Shown here one piece after another: positions 1-13,700 of a DNA stretch of 64,000 nucleotides. Position 1 is the stretch's first letter. Each line of letters opens with the position of its first letter. Under the pieces are notes generated by a model. It did no database searches and had not been told where the DNA came from. It saw nothing but the letters and a program-made list of their open reading frames with translations. Origin of the DNA: Takifugu bimaculatus (taxonomy: Eukaryota > Chordata > Actinopteri > Tetraodontiformes > Tetraodontidae); assembly GCA_004026145.2 (NCBI GenBank), contig CP034977.1, positions 3,365,484 to 3,429,483 of the forward strand, given 5' to 3'. The translations under genes and the position numbers were made by a program.

Positions 1-1432
1 TGGCGGCCGGGGTGGCGTGCTGCACCCGCGTGGTCGTCACGATTCCCACAGACTTGCCTGCACAAGTCGAATGATGTTACTTAGGTGCATCTACCGATAA
101 AAACGAGTCCTTTTATCCAGGTGATTGAACGCCGCAGACATGTATGAAAATGATTTCATCGTATTATTAGAGGATTTTACAGGCAAACGCTGATAACACG
201 ATAATAAATAAGCATCAGGCCTGAGATGATCTTTGAACCAGTGATAAAAGACACGCTCTGGTCCAAGGATGAGGCGACAGCAGCCCTCTGAGGGTTCCAT
301 GTGCACTGATAACATGTACGTGATAAGCGTCAGGGTTCGAGGAAGTTCCGAGACGGCGCTTTCCTCCCCGTCCGTCCGATCTACCTGCGTCCTTGGCCCA
401 CTTCAGGATGGACGTGACCTCGTTGCCCTTCTGGGTCTTGCAGATCCCGTTGCGGGCCGCCGCGCTGACGCCGATGGTGTTCAGGTTGGTCTTCACCCCG
501 CACAGAAACGCCGTGGCGGTGGCGGCGCTGTCTGGGATTTGGAAGTCCACGCTGTAGGTCTGCGGGACACAAACAGAAGGAAGGAGAAGGAGAAGGAGGG
601 TAATGCTAAAATAATCCGCCTGAATGCTGCAGACAGGCCGTTTAATATCAGCGAAGCTAGCATTAGCTTAGCAGTCGGATAAATACTCTTCCCCATTCAA
701 AGGCGACTGTCAGGGAACAAGCTGTAATCTGGTGTTTAAAAACTTCCTATTTCTCTCTGGAGAGCACGGGGGGACAGTCTTAGAGCACCCTGGGGGGGCG
801 TTTGTCTCTCTGACAGTTCAGCCTCTGTCCTCTGAAGGAAATTCTCTGCCAAAGGTCAGAACTGTTGACAGTTTCTCCCTCTTTGCTCGTTTCATGCACG
901 TTAGAAATGTGGCGCATGTCAGAAACGCTGGTCAACCTTAGCGAGCCCCACGCTGGGGAACGTGTCCATGGTCATGACCGTCTCCTCCCCGCTCTGGTTC
1001 TGCAGCTGGCCCCTGAGGATACGGGCCGCCGTGTATGTGGTCACTCCCATCCCTGAGACACCAAACACAGGATTTAGTTTCTTTGGTGGGAAAACAGGAG
1101 CCACCAGGTCAAGAGTCACTGACCAAAGACAAGTCATGGGGGACGAGGACGGCAGAGTGTTGCGCAACTCACCGTCTCCGAGGAAGAACAGGATGTTTCT
1201 GGAAACGTTGGTGTTGAGCTTCCTGTCCAGGACCGACTGAAGAGACTTCTGGGCCTGGGACCTCCAGAACTCTGGGTTCTCCTCCTCGACTACGTGTGCG
1301 CAGTTAAACAAAATGTCCCAGGTTTTAAACAGGAAGGTCAAAATGCGAGAACACGTGTTGAAGTTTGAGGAACGTTTAGTCTGAGTTATTGTAAATGGAA
1401 GATGTGAAAAAGTGTTTTCAGTGGTACAGAGT

Positions 1433-1482
<50 letters not shown>

Positions 1483-1562
1483 CTGCTCTTACCTCTGGAC
1501 TGAGCGAACCCGGAGAGAAGCAGCAGGGAGACGGACAGTGCGGTCGCTGGGGTCCACGCCAT
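1..1562 (-). CDS. alpi: Alkaline phosphatase, intestinal-type, 5' part (exons 1-5, runs off window)
   Basis: Secreted, GPI-anchored zinc/magnesium phosphomonoesterase family. Exons seen on the minus strand: 1562-1493, 1289-1173, 1052-937, 559-385 and 57 to beyond 1; phases join without a break (178 codons). Exon 1 encodes a signal peptide beginning MAWTPATALS. Exon 2 holds ENPEFW and ends in FFLGDG, the metal-binding start of the fold. Exon 4 carries the active-site serine in IPDSAATATA, matching the alkaline phosphatase signature, followed by GNEVTSILKWAKDAG. Exon 5 continues GKSVGIVTTTRVQHATPAA. SAATATA and VSAAAR resemble the intestinal/placental branch more than the tissue-nonspecific branch (usually SAGTATA), so alpi-like is preferred; subtype is an inference. 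The start is the Met of the signal peptide; the frame stays open upstream to 1652. The C-terminal two thirds and GPI signal lie outside the window. Confidence 0.88.
1437..1478. repeat. (TG)n microsatellite in alpi intron 1
   Basis: About 20 TG units on the plus strand. In the sense of the gene this is a CA repeat beginning about 15 nt after the 5' splice site of exon 1 (donor at 1492). Confidence 0.95.
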
Positions 1563-1761
1563 GGCCTCGCTCAGACTGGAGACGCTCCTCTCTGACCTGC
1601 TCGGGGTCGATTCCTCGGATGAAATAAAGCCTCCTATCAGAGCAGCTGCCAATCACTGCTAACAACAGCCCATAAACGCAGCAAGTCGTGATACTGCTGC
1701 AGATTTATGGCCTCTAGTTAAAGACACTGTCAGCGATGTTTGGACAGAGAGAGTACAAATC

Positions 1762-1763
<2 letters not shown>

Positions 1764-1812
<49 letters not shown>
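1764..1812. repeat. (GT)n then (GA)n compound microsatellite
   Basis: A GT tract runs directly into a short GA tract, about 200 bp upstream of the alkaline phosphatase start codon. Confidence 0.95.
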
Positions 1813-2282
1813 TTTATCCATAAATCTAATAGCTAATGCAGTTATGTAACTGGTGTAATTCAGCCCACAGGGGAAATTATTGAAACAAAGTTGCTCATTT
1901 AATGATTAATTTTTTAAAAGATGGGGTTTTTGTGAGCAGCCTACAGATTTTTAATTTTTTACCATTTTAATATTCTCAGTCACAGCGTTTTCTTCCAAAA
2001 CTACACACAAAGGCGACGTTTTCTCTGAGAACTACAACTAGTTATCGGCCTTAATGCTGCAGGAAGGTAGTTTCTAGCATAAATGACAAATGATGGGATT
2101 TTTGCACGGGATTTTTCAAGTATATAATTTTGACTGAATTTTCCTAATAAAAGCCTTCAATTCTAAAATTAACATCAAAATTTATGGAGATTGTGTAATA
2201 ATCTTGGATTACTTTTAGTTGTTGTGCCTGGAAATGCTACTTTTTTTTTGCAGCGTATATAAATACGGTTTCTATCTAAACA

Positions 2283-2296
2283 GCGCCATCTAGTGG
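2283..2296 (-). promoter_or_regulatory. CTCF-consensus motif
   Basis: The minus strand reads CCACTAGATGGCGC, a perfect match to CCASYAGRKGGCRS. It lies about 700 bp upstream of the alkaline phosphatase start. Binding is inferred from the motif only. Confidence 0.5.
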
Positions 2297-3254
2297 TGGA
2301 CGAACGTATGCGTTCTTTTTACGTCTCATGAATTTTCCTCCTGTTCAACTGAAACAATGAATTAAATTTGTTTTTTAAAAGAATGAATATAAATCAGCTG
2401 TTAACGAACCTTTTGGCACTTTAGGCTTTAAAGTTCATGTCTAAATACTTTGCAGGAACAATAAATTGTGCATCCTTCACGGGCAATGAAGGAATATTTT
2501 CTGTGTGTAAGTGGGTCTCTTGTCGTTCACGGAGCCGTGCACAAACGGGCTCAGGAGGGATTAAAGAGGAATGAGCGGCGCTCTGGTGGTGACCATTCAA
2601 GACCAGTGGCAGCTCAGGTCATACTGGTCAACCAGCACCAGAAACTGGAAATAAAGGCCACCTTAAACCAGTAAGAAGTAGGTAACCAGTTAGTGAAGGT
2701 TCCTCACGACAACCGTCTGGGGCTGTTTGGTTGTCTCCTAGCAACCAGTATAAACTCTAAATAGCAGTTACACACAGTTTGCAAAGACACCATCTGTCAT
2801 TTTTCTTTTATTGGCAACAATCTTTAATATTTCTTCCAGTTTGGGATGTGAAAAGAGGCATTAATTTGTCTTAATTAAATATCATCTTTTAATAAAGTAA
2901 AGCAAAAAAATATTTACAAATTTTCAATTAAATGTAATCAATGACTCGGGTTGGATAATTACAAGCCCCTTCTGCCTTCTGAGGAGAGAAAATATACATA
3001 CAGGGAAAAGGTTTCCTTTCCTAAAGTAAAAGAAAACAAAAAGCAAATAAACAATCTATGGAATATTTACAGAACTCTCCTGAAATGCATTTCCACTCAG
3101 GGAAGCAGGAAGGGCCTCGGGATCTGGACTGGGACACGAGCTCAGGTCTCTTCTGGACCTTTGAGTGGAACTCTTCCCAAAATGGCCTCTTATCTTTTGC
3201 TTTTTTTAAAATCGGAGAACAGGTTCTGATCCGGAGCTCCAGCTCTTCGCTCCC

Positions 3255-3276
3255 TTTTTTTTTTTTTTTTTTTTTT
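3255..3276. repeat. Poly-T tract (22 T)
   Basis: Uninterrupted run of 22 T on the plus strand followed by a G-rich stretch. No flanking duplication or retroposon body was recognised, so it is recorded only as a homopolymer. Confidence 0.9.
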
Positions 3277-3804
3277 CCGGGGGTGGGGTGGGGGTGGGGG
3301 GTCGAGGGGTTCCCCTCAGCAGCAAAAGGGTGAGCGTCCGTCACCCGCGGTGATGCTGCGGGGGTTCCGGAGTCCACAACCGTCATTCCAAGTCCTTTCC
3401 CCAAATGTTTGTCTTAGAGTTCCACTGGTTCTTTGTAGTTTTCTGTTTTATTACAAAAAGCACACGCATCCCATCATTCGGCACCCCAAAAAAACAGAAA
3501 GCCAGCGTGAGGGGGCGGGGCGGGGCGGGGTCTGGTAGCTCAGACGTCGCCGCGTGACAAAAGATGCCATTAAAAATATAGATGTGAACAGGCTTTTAAA
3601 GTATTTATATATCTGTCATTAATAAGCAAAGTGTCTTAAACTGTGTTGCCGTGGCGACAAAAGAAAGCCATTTGAAAACAGGAGACAATCCTCCCGAAAA
3701 AATACTGAAGGAAACCACGTCATCGTCGACGGCGCGCCAGCATCGGCTCTCACAACTAGTCAGAACTAGTCAGAACTAGTCACTCTATTATCTTGTATGA
3801 TTCA

Positions 3805-3810
3805 TTTATT
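3805..3810 (-). terminator. Candidate eif4g1 polyadenylation signal
   Basis: AATAAA on the minus strand, about 240 nt after the eif4g1 stop codon. It is the first canonical signal downstream and gives a short 3' UTR; further candidates exist near 3446. Confidence 0.5.
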
Positions 3811-4050
3811 TCAAAAAAGACATTCTGTTGGGCAAGAAAAAAGGAGCCCCCCCCCAAAAAAAAGCTGAAAAAGAAGAAAAAAAAAAACATGATCGAAAGT
3901 TCGATCCAGAATACAATCTCTCCCAGTTGAAGAATTTTTTTCTTGCTTTTTTTTTTTTCTGAATATGCAGAAGGATTTTCGCTGATTCAGGCTCTTCTGA
4001 ATCCCCCCGTCGGCCCTCCCTCCCTCCCTCCCTCCCTCCCTCGCTCCGCT

Positions 4051-7000
4051 CTAGCTGTTGTCGGACTCGTCCTCGGCCTCGCGGAGCCACGTGAAGAAGG
4101 CGGTGACGGACTTGAGGGCCACGCCCTTGCCCAGCTGCTCGGCGGGGTCTTTGCTGGACTCCCACTTGTAGAAGGCCTCCTCCTTGATCACGTCCTCGTC
4201 GTAAAGGGTGTCGAAAAACACGCGCAGCAGATCTGAAAGAAACAGAGGCGCGGCGTCAGCCTGCGGCGGCGCGGTTCCCGTCCTCCCCCGAACTGAACCG
4301 GGTCGACTCACTGGCCGGTTGCTCCAGCTGCACCATGAGAGCCTGCAGGGCGTAGAGAGCCTGCAGCTCCTTCTGCTCGTCCTTCAGGTACCTCTGCAGC
4401 AGTTTGACTCTCGTCTTGATCAGGTTGCTGTCCACCTTGTAGGGGTTGTCGCCTGCGGGAACAGCCCCAAGCACCGGTTAGGTGGAGCGGACACATGTGC
4501 ACACGTGCACACGTGCACACTGAGCAACGGCTGGGTGACTTACAGACGATGGCTGACTGACAGATACTCGTCATCAGAGCTCGGACAAACACGTCGGAGG
4601 ACGTCTGCTGCTCGTCCAGGTTCCCCTGCAACAGGAGAACAGCTTATTCCCGGCCCGGCGTCCATCTTGTCCCACAACTTCCGTTCCTTCGCCCTCATCA
4701 ATACAGACCTCGACCCAGTCGAACACCCTCTGGTTGTCCGCCTGGTCCTGGATCAGCCTCTCCAGCTGTTTGCTCAGCTCATTTGAGCTCAGCTCCTTCT
4801 TGTTGCTCTTCTCCGTCTCCTCACCCAGGGTGAACTCCACATTCTGGTTAAAGTTCACAGCACAATTCCTTAAGATTAATGCAGCAAATACTTACATTTA
4901 AGGGACTCTTCTATCAGATACTGTAGTACGCCTTTTAGGGCGGTGTGAAAACGCTATTTTAAACAGATTAAAACACACTAAAATTGACGGTAACTTTTAT
5001 TCAACCAGCTGTCAAAACAAGAGTGCAGCCGAAGGTGGAATCACATTTAAAAGAAAATCCAAAAATAAGCTTAGCGTCTTCCTTCCGTGAACTGAGAGCT
5101 GGGAGTGCACGAGAACACCAGGTGAGGAGGCGAGGGGCGGGGCGAGCAACGAAAGGTGGCTGTGCAGCGCCTGATCAGAAAGCAGCGGAGCGACCGGAGT
5201 AACAATAAGAAAACAATTAATCCCGCTTCATATAGCGTCTACATATAGAGCGAAACTTCCACGTGTTCGGGACAGTTATGGAAACATTGGGAGGAGGAAG
5301 TTACGTCACGCACGGTCGCAGCGTGCACCTTTAACAACAGGTAAAACTGCGAGACCAATTCGGCGGAGAGCAATCGATCACCTGTTCTGTAACAAATTTG
5401 TTGACGTCCTCATCTTCAGGGAGGAAATCTTTCCACCGTAGACCTGCCTCCCTCCACATCGTCCCGGCCTTTTTATGGCTCTGGACACAGATTAGTGGGA
5501 GACTGATGAACAGCACCGCGCAAGCAAAAAGGTCCCAGTGCATATAACATTATTATTATTATTATTATTAACTTTGGCTGCTTTATACCATTTCTTTGCA
5601 GAGTAAAGTGAGGATTTGGACCAACAAGACTCCAGCTTTTCCCAGAGGGATTAAAGGCTTTGAGGTCTCCCTGGAAGCAGTGAAAAGCACAGGAAGTGCA
5701 TGTGACATGACAACGGGGAAAGCACAGCAGTTTCCTTCTTTGGGAATGTTTGAAAAGCAGAAGAAGGTGGAACTCACCTGAAGAGTTCTCCCATTGGGAT
5801 GCCGCCTTCGTGGAGCATAGGTGTGATCAGCTCGGCCAGGTAGAGCCAGATGTGTGGGATGTCGATGGCGATGTCTTCTGCCATCTCCAGGATTTGGTGG
5901 AGCCTGATGACAAACAGAGGGTTGAATATTATTTGCACGCCGTGCTATGGATCTCAGGGGTCCAGGAAGCCCACCCTTTATAGTACTGCGCTGTTGGCAG
6001 GATGCTGGCCTTCACCAGCTGGTGCAACAGTTGACCCATGCGCTCCCTGGCGATGGTGCTGCGCTCCAGCGTGGACTCCAGGCCCCGTTCTACAAACACG
6101 CACAGCAGCTCGGTGCTGTCCAGCTCCTGCACGCACTGCAGAGCCTCCTGTGGGGACACGGGGGACGTTGGAAACCTGCGGTCGCACGGCGGACGAGCAA
6201 ACGTGCGCCCTCGTCGCGGGCCTCGATGTCTACCTTTGTGTCGTAAATATGGATGTACTCCTCGATGATGGCGACGGACTTCTTGCTCACTTCGTCCTCA
6301 TTCAAGGAGGGCTTGCTGGGGGCCTGTGGAGGCGGGGGGGTGACGGCTGGCTCCCGTTTCTCTGTCCACACAAGGAGACAAAAGAAATCCCGTCTGGATG
6401 AGTGAATTTAAAACACAGCTGGCTACAAATTTGAGAGTTAAACATCAATTTCAAACCAAAACATGCAGGCTAAACCCGCTAACAGTGCAGAGCGCTCTGC
6501 CCCCCCCCACCGTTCTTCTCCCGACTCCTGGCTCGGTCCCTGTCGTCCGTCATGCTCGCCACTCTGCGCACGGGATCGGCGGGTCCGCGCTGCTCCCTCT
6601 CCCTGCTCCGCTCTTCCTTTTCCCGGCTGAAGCTGCGTTTGGTGACCAGCAGCCTGTTTCGGTCGTGCTCGTCTCTCCGGTCCTCGCCTCTGTCGAAGCG
6701 CTCGCCTCGGTTAGAGCGCTCGAAGTTGTCGCCGCGCTCTCGACTCGAGCTGTTTCTGCGAGACGGAGTGGAAAGCAGCGCGGCGATGAAATGATCTGCA
6801 TCCAATTCTTCTTCTCATTTACAAACTGCAACTTTATTTACTCATTTATGGGCCCAACGGGGAAAATGCTTTTCCAGGATGCAGAATCGGGAGTGTGTCT
6901 TACCTCTGAGGAACCCGTCTATCAGGGTCCGCTGAGGAGGAGGAGGAGGAGGAAGGCTGTTGTAAAGCAGAGAACCTGTTCAGAGTGCTGGTGGCTGGAC

Positions 7001-7726
7001 GGCTACCTGCCTCGGAACCTGGGCATTCAAACACAAACACACACAATATATTTCAGCTTTGATGCCAACGGGATAAAAAAAGTGAAATCAGAAACAAAAT
7101 GAGCATTGGAAACCTACCGGAATCTACAGGCTTGGTGCTGGTGCCTCCACTGCTGCCCTTACCCCAACTGCCGAATGTGCCCTTACCACCAGGGGCCAGG
7201 TACTGATTGTTGAAGTCGAGCACGGGAGTCTGAAAGAGAATTTCAGTGAATACATTTCCTGCAACGCTGCTAACGGGAAACAGGAAGTTGGCTGTGCTGC
7301 AGTGAAACGTGACCTCACTCTTCTACCTTTGTGATTTTGGTAAGGCGAGAAGGGTCAATGGGTCTCTTGGAGATAGGGACCGTATTCCAGCCCTCATCCT
7401 GAGGAGGACCACCACGGCCCGGGGTGTGAGAGCCCCCACGCCCCCCGATTCCTCCACCTATCCTGCCGCCAGGACCACCGCCCATCTCCTTCTTGGAGAC
7501 GAGGGCTTGCTGCACCTTCATGTGCTCCCTGTGCTCCTCCAGCTCGGCCTCCTTGTGGATCTGATCTATAGTCTTGGGTCCCTGGTCGGCTCGTCGTGGA
7601 ACCCAGTTGTTCTATGAAGGTATCAGAAAAAAGGTGAAGTCAGTGCGGTGGAAAGTCAGTCTGTCACTGGGGGCACTTGTGAGCACAAAGTGCCTAAAAC
7701 TGGCCAGCTGTGATCGGAAGACCAAG

Positions 7727-7775
<49 letters not shown>

Positions 7776-10700
7776 CCGTCTCAAATCCAACACATCCTGC
7801 AGCATAAAGCGGATCCTGGAGGTGGTCTTCCTCTCTTTTATGATCTTCTCCATCTGATTGAAATACTGGTCCATACGCGGCTGAGGACAAACAACAGAAT
7901 TGTGCCTGGTCATCCAAATTTGACCTGGTGACAAAGAAAGTTTGGACAGCGGTGCGATGCGGCTGAGGTACCTTGGCTTTTTCAAAGTCTAGGTCCTTGC
8001 CAATGGTGGACAGCAGTCTACACAGGCACTCCAGGGACTCCTCGTCGTGGTTTTTGAGCAGTTTTACAATGCAGTCGTGCATGATGACCTCTGTGAGCAT
8101 CTTAAGCTTAAAGAGCTCGCCAATAAACTTGATGTTTCCCAGTGAGCGCCTCCTGGCCGAGTCCTCGGCCTCCTGTAGCTCCTCAACGAGACGCTGTTTC
8201 ACATCCTAATAAGAACGCAGGAGTTGACTTTAAAGAGAAGCAAAGAAATATGGCAGGAATGTTTTCCTTTCCACAGCAGCGGCGTACCTCAGAGGCGGAA
8301 TCCAGCTCTTTCCTCTTCCTCTCAATGATCTCATCATCATCTTTATCCTTTTCAAATTCCTTCTGGCATCGGTTAAGCAGCACCTTACGGAAGTTCACAG
8401 TGGCTCCTGTCTTGTCCGAGGTCTCGACTCGAAGCTGAAGAGATGACGACATGCTTTAAAAAGAGAGAACTGCGTATATAATCCCCTGGGTTTGGCACAA
8501 CTTACCCCTATAAGGCAGCGACACATGTTGGCATAGGCCACGGAAAAGTTTGGCTCGGAGATGGCCTTCTCGAAGATCAGATCTATCACTCCTTTCAACC
8601 GTTCCTCGGTGTCGATATTCAGTTCCATCACCTGTTTCATCAACTGTTGAAACTTCTGAGGGGTCAGTTTGTTGAGGATGCTGCGAACACTTTTAAAGAG
8701 CTCGAAGGTCTTAATTGATTCCGGATCGTTCTCGTCGATTTCTTCCGGCCCGCGGGTGCGGACGCTCTTTTTCACGGAAGGTTTCCAGGCCTTTTCCGCC
8801 TTGTTCAGCTGCACGTCATCACTGAGCGACATGGTGGTGATGATTTTCCTCGGCTCTTTTCTCTGGACCTGCTGGGAACGACGTGAACTGCCGACCCCGA
8901 TGCCCATGCCTGGAGGCTGATTGGAAGGCAAAACGATTTAACTTCTGGATGATGAAAGTTGAGATTTATCAGGTCGTGCTTAAAAGTGTGGGCTCACCGG
9001 TCCTCTACCTCCTCCCATACCAGGCCTACCAAGGTTTGCAAAAGAGGGAGTAAAGTCGGGGCCACAGTTTATTCCTGGGAGACGGCTGGGGTCCAACTGC
9101 CGCAGTGGGGTCTTGTTGGCCTAAAATGACAAGATCAACGCTTTTAGGCCGATCAAATACCACAAAAGAACATTTGAAACAGCTTGAGATTACAACAAAA
9201 TAGCCTGGCACCAGAAATGACCCGCCCGGCTGCTAAGTCCTGTGATTGTGAATGCACAGAAACACAGGATTTATCTTTCAGATTTGCACCTTGTCCAGAA
9301 CAACGTCACTGATGGCTGGTAGCCCTTCAGGTTTGTTCATGCTGGCTGAACTGAACTGAAAGCCCAGAAGAAACACTCTGTCATACTTCTTCTTCTCCTC
9401 TGGGTTGATTGGTTTCCATTGTTCTAAAAGAAAAAAAAAGAAAATCACGGGCCGAGTCAGTTGGAACCATTTTCATGTTAATATCCTCATCTACCAATGA
9501 AGAACATGGAAGCTGGTAGATCTGAAGCACTAATGGCCCAGGATTACCAGAATAGGACTCAACCCTAATGAGGAGTGCTCACCTTCTTTGTACTGATACT
9601 TCTTGTCAATTACAGTCGGCTCGGGAGCAGTTGGCTGAATGTTCTCTGCATCCAGCTTGTCCTCCTTGTCCTCCCAGGTCAGGTCCGCTTCCTCTGGAGG
9701 AGGAGAAGCAACAACGGGAGGCTTGGTCTCCTGCACGGGTGTTGGGGCTGGCTCTGGTGGTGCCACAACCAGCTCCTGGATCAAAGAAGAACGGTCAAAG
9801 GGGAAAATCTCAAACGTGGGAATGGCTGAGTTCGGGGACAGAGACGGACCTCTTTAAAGGCATCCAGGAGGTCTCCTACTGCCTCCTTTTTGTTCAGCTC
9901 CTTAATTTTCCTCTTTTTCTTTGGCACAGACACAGCAGCTGCATGGAGACACAATTGACCTTGGATCAGAACACACCTCATGAAAGATGCTGGAAACCAC
10001 AGTTTCATATTATAAATGCATCAGTCTGATGCCGATGTATAGATTCAAGGTCTTCGCTGACCTTGCATAGTAGTTTCTACAAGGGCGGGCGTAGCAGTCA
10101 GGGGGGGTGGGATGTCCTCCCTCTCTTCTGCTGTCGGAGGGGGAGAAGCGGGCACCGGTTCTGATGTGCTGTCAGTTATGGAAACTGTCTCTGCAGAAGA
10201 TGGCTTCTCTTCCTCGGCGGTAGGCTGGGGCGTCGGGGGGCTTTCCTCGACATCTGCGGTCTCCGTGGGAGCCGCGTCTGCAGGAACTGTTTCTTGGACT
10301 TCAGACTCGACAGGCACAGCCTGGGCGACTTGTTCAACAGAACTCTCCTGGGGGGCTGCGGCGGGCTGCTCGGCGGCCTGAACAGCAGGAGTCTCCGCCA
10401 TCTCAGCGGTGGCTGAGGCCGTCTGTGCGAGGGAATCTTGGGTGATGTCAGGTTCTGCGATGGGGCTGTCGTCGCGCTCTCCTGGGTCGACGGCGGGCAC
10501 CTCGGGGTCCTGCGGCGCCGGCAACGGCAAACCGTTGGGGAGACAGAGCTCCTCAGGCTGTGCAATAGGAGATTCCAGAGTCGTCTCCACACGACTGGGA
10601 GGAAACACGGCCGCTGGTCTATCTGTCTCCACCTCTGCAACACCGTTGCTAGTGGAGGGAGGTGCAGCGAGAGGGTCTGAAGAGGGATCCGCCTCTCCTG

Positions 10701-13700
10701 CTTTGACCACCTCCACCTGCTCCTCCACCTCCACCTCCTCCTCCTCCTCCTCCTCCTCCTCCTCCGGTGCGGCTGCTTTCTCACTTTTCGCGGTGCAAGT
10801 GCGCACAGGATCAGGTAGGGGTGCAGGGTAGGCAGGCACCTCAGGCGCTGAGTGGAGGCCTTCCGTGGAAGGTGGCGCAGGGTCCATTTCTTCTGCAACA
10901 GCACTCGGTCTCAGTGTGGAGACAGTATGTAGAGAAGCGTCCTCTGGTTCTGATAGTAGATGTGGGGAAGGAGACTTAGTGTTTGGGTCAGAGGAGGTAG
11001 TCTCAGCTGGGACAGGGTCTGCCTTAGAAAGTTCAGGGGTCTTTGATGGTGGAGGCGGGGTAGGTTTCCCTCTCTCATCTTAAGGGACAGAAGTTTTCAA
11101 AAGAGGTGTGAGAACATTTCACAGAATAAAGGAAACACAACCTTTAAAACAAGTAATTGATCGCGGACCTCATCAACTCATACATTTGTGTCAACTTTTA
11201 CAATTTTGATTTGTTTCCCCAACCAATAAGGTGGCTCAGATGCTGAAATTTAAAGGATTCTAAATGTGACATGACATGTAGCCTGCAGGGTGAGCTGTAG
11301 TCAAGCTCAAGCACTGGAGCTCCTCACACAGTCCAACATATTCTTACTTCTACAGATCAAACATTCACAATTCCCAAATCCCATGCTCCCTAAAATGAGC
11401 ACAGCTGTATTTAAACCCCTTTGAATTACTTGCATCATCAAACTTATTGAGTTGTGTGTTGAATTATCTTACAAACCGATTCAGAAACACAGGAAAAAGA
11501 AAAAGTTGAACCAGATTCTGCTGTCAAAAAGAGATTTCGGTTCTCAACGTAGACTAAGGAAGGACTTCTTTTAATCTTTGTGTAATTTGTTGCCATTTTG
11601 GGCAGCCCTGTTAATAATCCCTTTCATGGTTTTTCAGAGCTGATTATCAGATTATATCATAGTTAAACTCCTGTACAATTACAACAATCTATACAGATTT
11701 GACATACTGCAGGTTAATATACATACTTTTGATCACATTTAATGCTTAAAATGAAAAAGGTTACAGCCCCAAAACTCAAACTTTGCCCGAAGGTCTGAAA
11801 GCAGCTAGAAACATTTACGCTGCTGGTCAACAAAGGATCTGACCAGCTTTCCCATGAGCCTCATTACATTCCATCAAATCTGTGATCGGAGCTCAGAAAA
11901 GAAGAAAAGGCTGACAGCCAGCTTACCTGGTCTCACCACGGTGGCTGCGGCACCAGCTGGGACGCTCTCACCGTTGGCCTGTCCCACTGTTGGACTTTCC
12001 GTTCCAGACAGGGCCGTCTGCTGGGCGATATCGTGGTTGGCCTTTTTGTGTACACAATGTATGTCACCTATAAATGATTATTCTGTGCTGACCTGTGGCG
12101 GCGTTGGGGTAGATCCACTACGGCCCCCTGACATTATTTCCTCTGTAATGTCTCGACCACCTTGGTTTGGATCTCTTATTCTGATCTAAGGAGAGACAGA
12201 AAACAGCTGTAATGGTTAAAAAAACCCAAAATAAATGGAGGAAGCTATTCAAGAAAGCACATGAGAATCAGCTGGTTGACTATAAATGATTAAGTGCAAA
12301 GCGAAAGAAAAGGGGATATAAAATAGCCCAAAGAGGCACGCGAGGGTCGACTTCTCACGACGCTCAGCCCTTTTCTACATCTGTGACGGGCCAACTGCCT
12401 CTTATTTGCTGAAAGCTATATCTCACAGTCAACGCTGACTCAAACAAATCCAAAAAGAAGCCGCCATGCAAATTCCTTTGCTTAACAACTGAACGCCATT
12501 CAGCTTTTTCCTCTCCTGTCATGCCGAGTGAGAGCCAGAATCAAGTTAGCCGACTTCCAAAGTGGAGGTTTCTCTGCTGAAGGCAAGAACAAAATGCTTT
12601 CTCGTGCAAACAGCACATCTGGACAGAGGGGGACCAGTGAAGATCACACATTCTTGAGGAGTGTCCATATATGACACATGCTGTCTGTCTTTCTCTCTCC
12701 TTGTCATGCAACTCATGTGAGCCGCAATGTCACCAAATAAGATGACGTAGGCGTCAACTCGACAAGCGTTAACCTGTAAAAGCTGTCAGCCAGTTCCTCT
12801 CTGGGTTATTTTGGACAGAACAACGCTCACAACTAGGTGTCTTTAACCTCATTTAGTCTGCGAGCGACTCCTCTCCCAGAAGACTACTGACCTTACAGGG
12901 CCGCTCTCATTCTGGGTCCGGAATAGCCACACCAGTTGAATCAGGTGCTGAACTTTAAACCCCACAATCCGGGATCATAGGTGGATGCAGTCTGTGTAGT
13001 CCTAGCTCAGCTCAACATAGTTACATCCAGGCTGATAGAGAGAGCTCCGCACCGGCAGAACAGGACAGTCCGGGGCTGTGTCTGACTGTCAGCAAGCTAG
13101 CAGCCCATCTCCCCCCCTTCTCTCAAACAGTGAGAGGGGGAAAAAAAAGGATAAAATGACTGGCCTTGTAAAGCTATGGTATTGGAATGTTGAAGCCCGC
13201 CCACAGACTAAGAGAGTTAAAGGGGCCAGAGGGGCAGGGAGGGAGAAATGGGAGTGTTTCCAGGGGAAAAAAAGAAAAAAAACTTATCAAATGAAGTGGA
13301 ACCGGCAGAGAAAAATCCCCTCGTAGCTCCTTCTCTCTGTCTGCTTACTCGTCTTGCATGTTGTAGTAGCTCCACAGAGAGATTCTTTTCAGGCTCCCCC
13401 CCCCCCACACTGCAGGCAGGAAACTAGCTGAGCAGGAGGAGGCGGAGTGGGTGCCACAGCAGCAGAGAACTGCTAGTCAGTTAGCCCTTCCGGTTCAGAG
13501 GGGGGAGGAGCCTGCTGGCCACGTGGGGCTAAGCTATGTGCTGACATGTCCTTCACTCCCACCGCTCTAGATTCTGTCATTAACGCCGAAAGACGGAAAT
13601 CGAAATCGTTTGTAAGGCTGTAACTTTTACTACCAGACATTAAACATGCAAAAGCCTGGCTCGTGGTGAACATGCACCACACGCCCCGGAGCAGCACCTA

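Larger units (their letters stand above)
1563..3804. other. Intergenic: alpi 5' flank and region beyond eif4g1 3' end
   Basis: No gene recognised. The 80 bp just upstream of the alpi start contain, on the minus strand, a GATA-like site (CTGATAGG) and a TTTATT element, compatible with an intestinal promoter but unproven. The rest is AT-rich, with a compound microsatellite, a CTCF-like motif at 2283-2296 and a 22-base T tract at 3255-3276. Some of 2800-3800 could be long 3' UTR of eif4g1 if the proximal polyadenylation signal is bypassed. Confidence 0.6.

Noticed and set aside
10112..10831. Long plus-strand open frames opposite the eif4g1 acidic exon
   Set aside because: Shadow frames of a low-complexity exon whose minus-strand frame continues the conserved protein.
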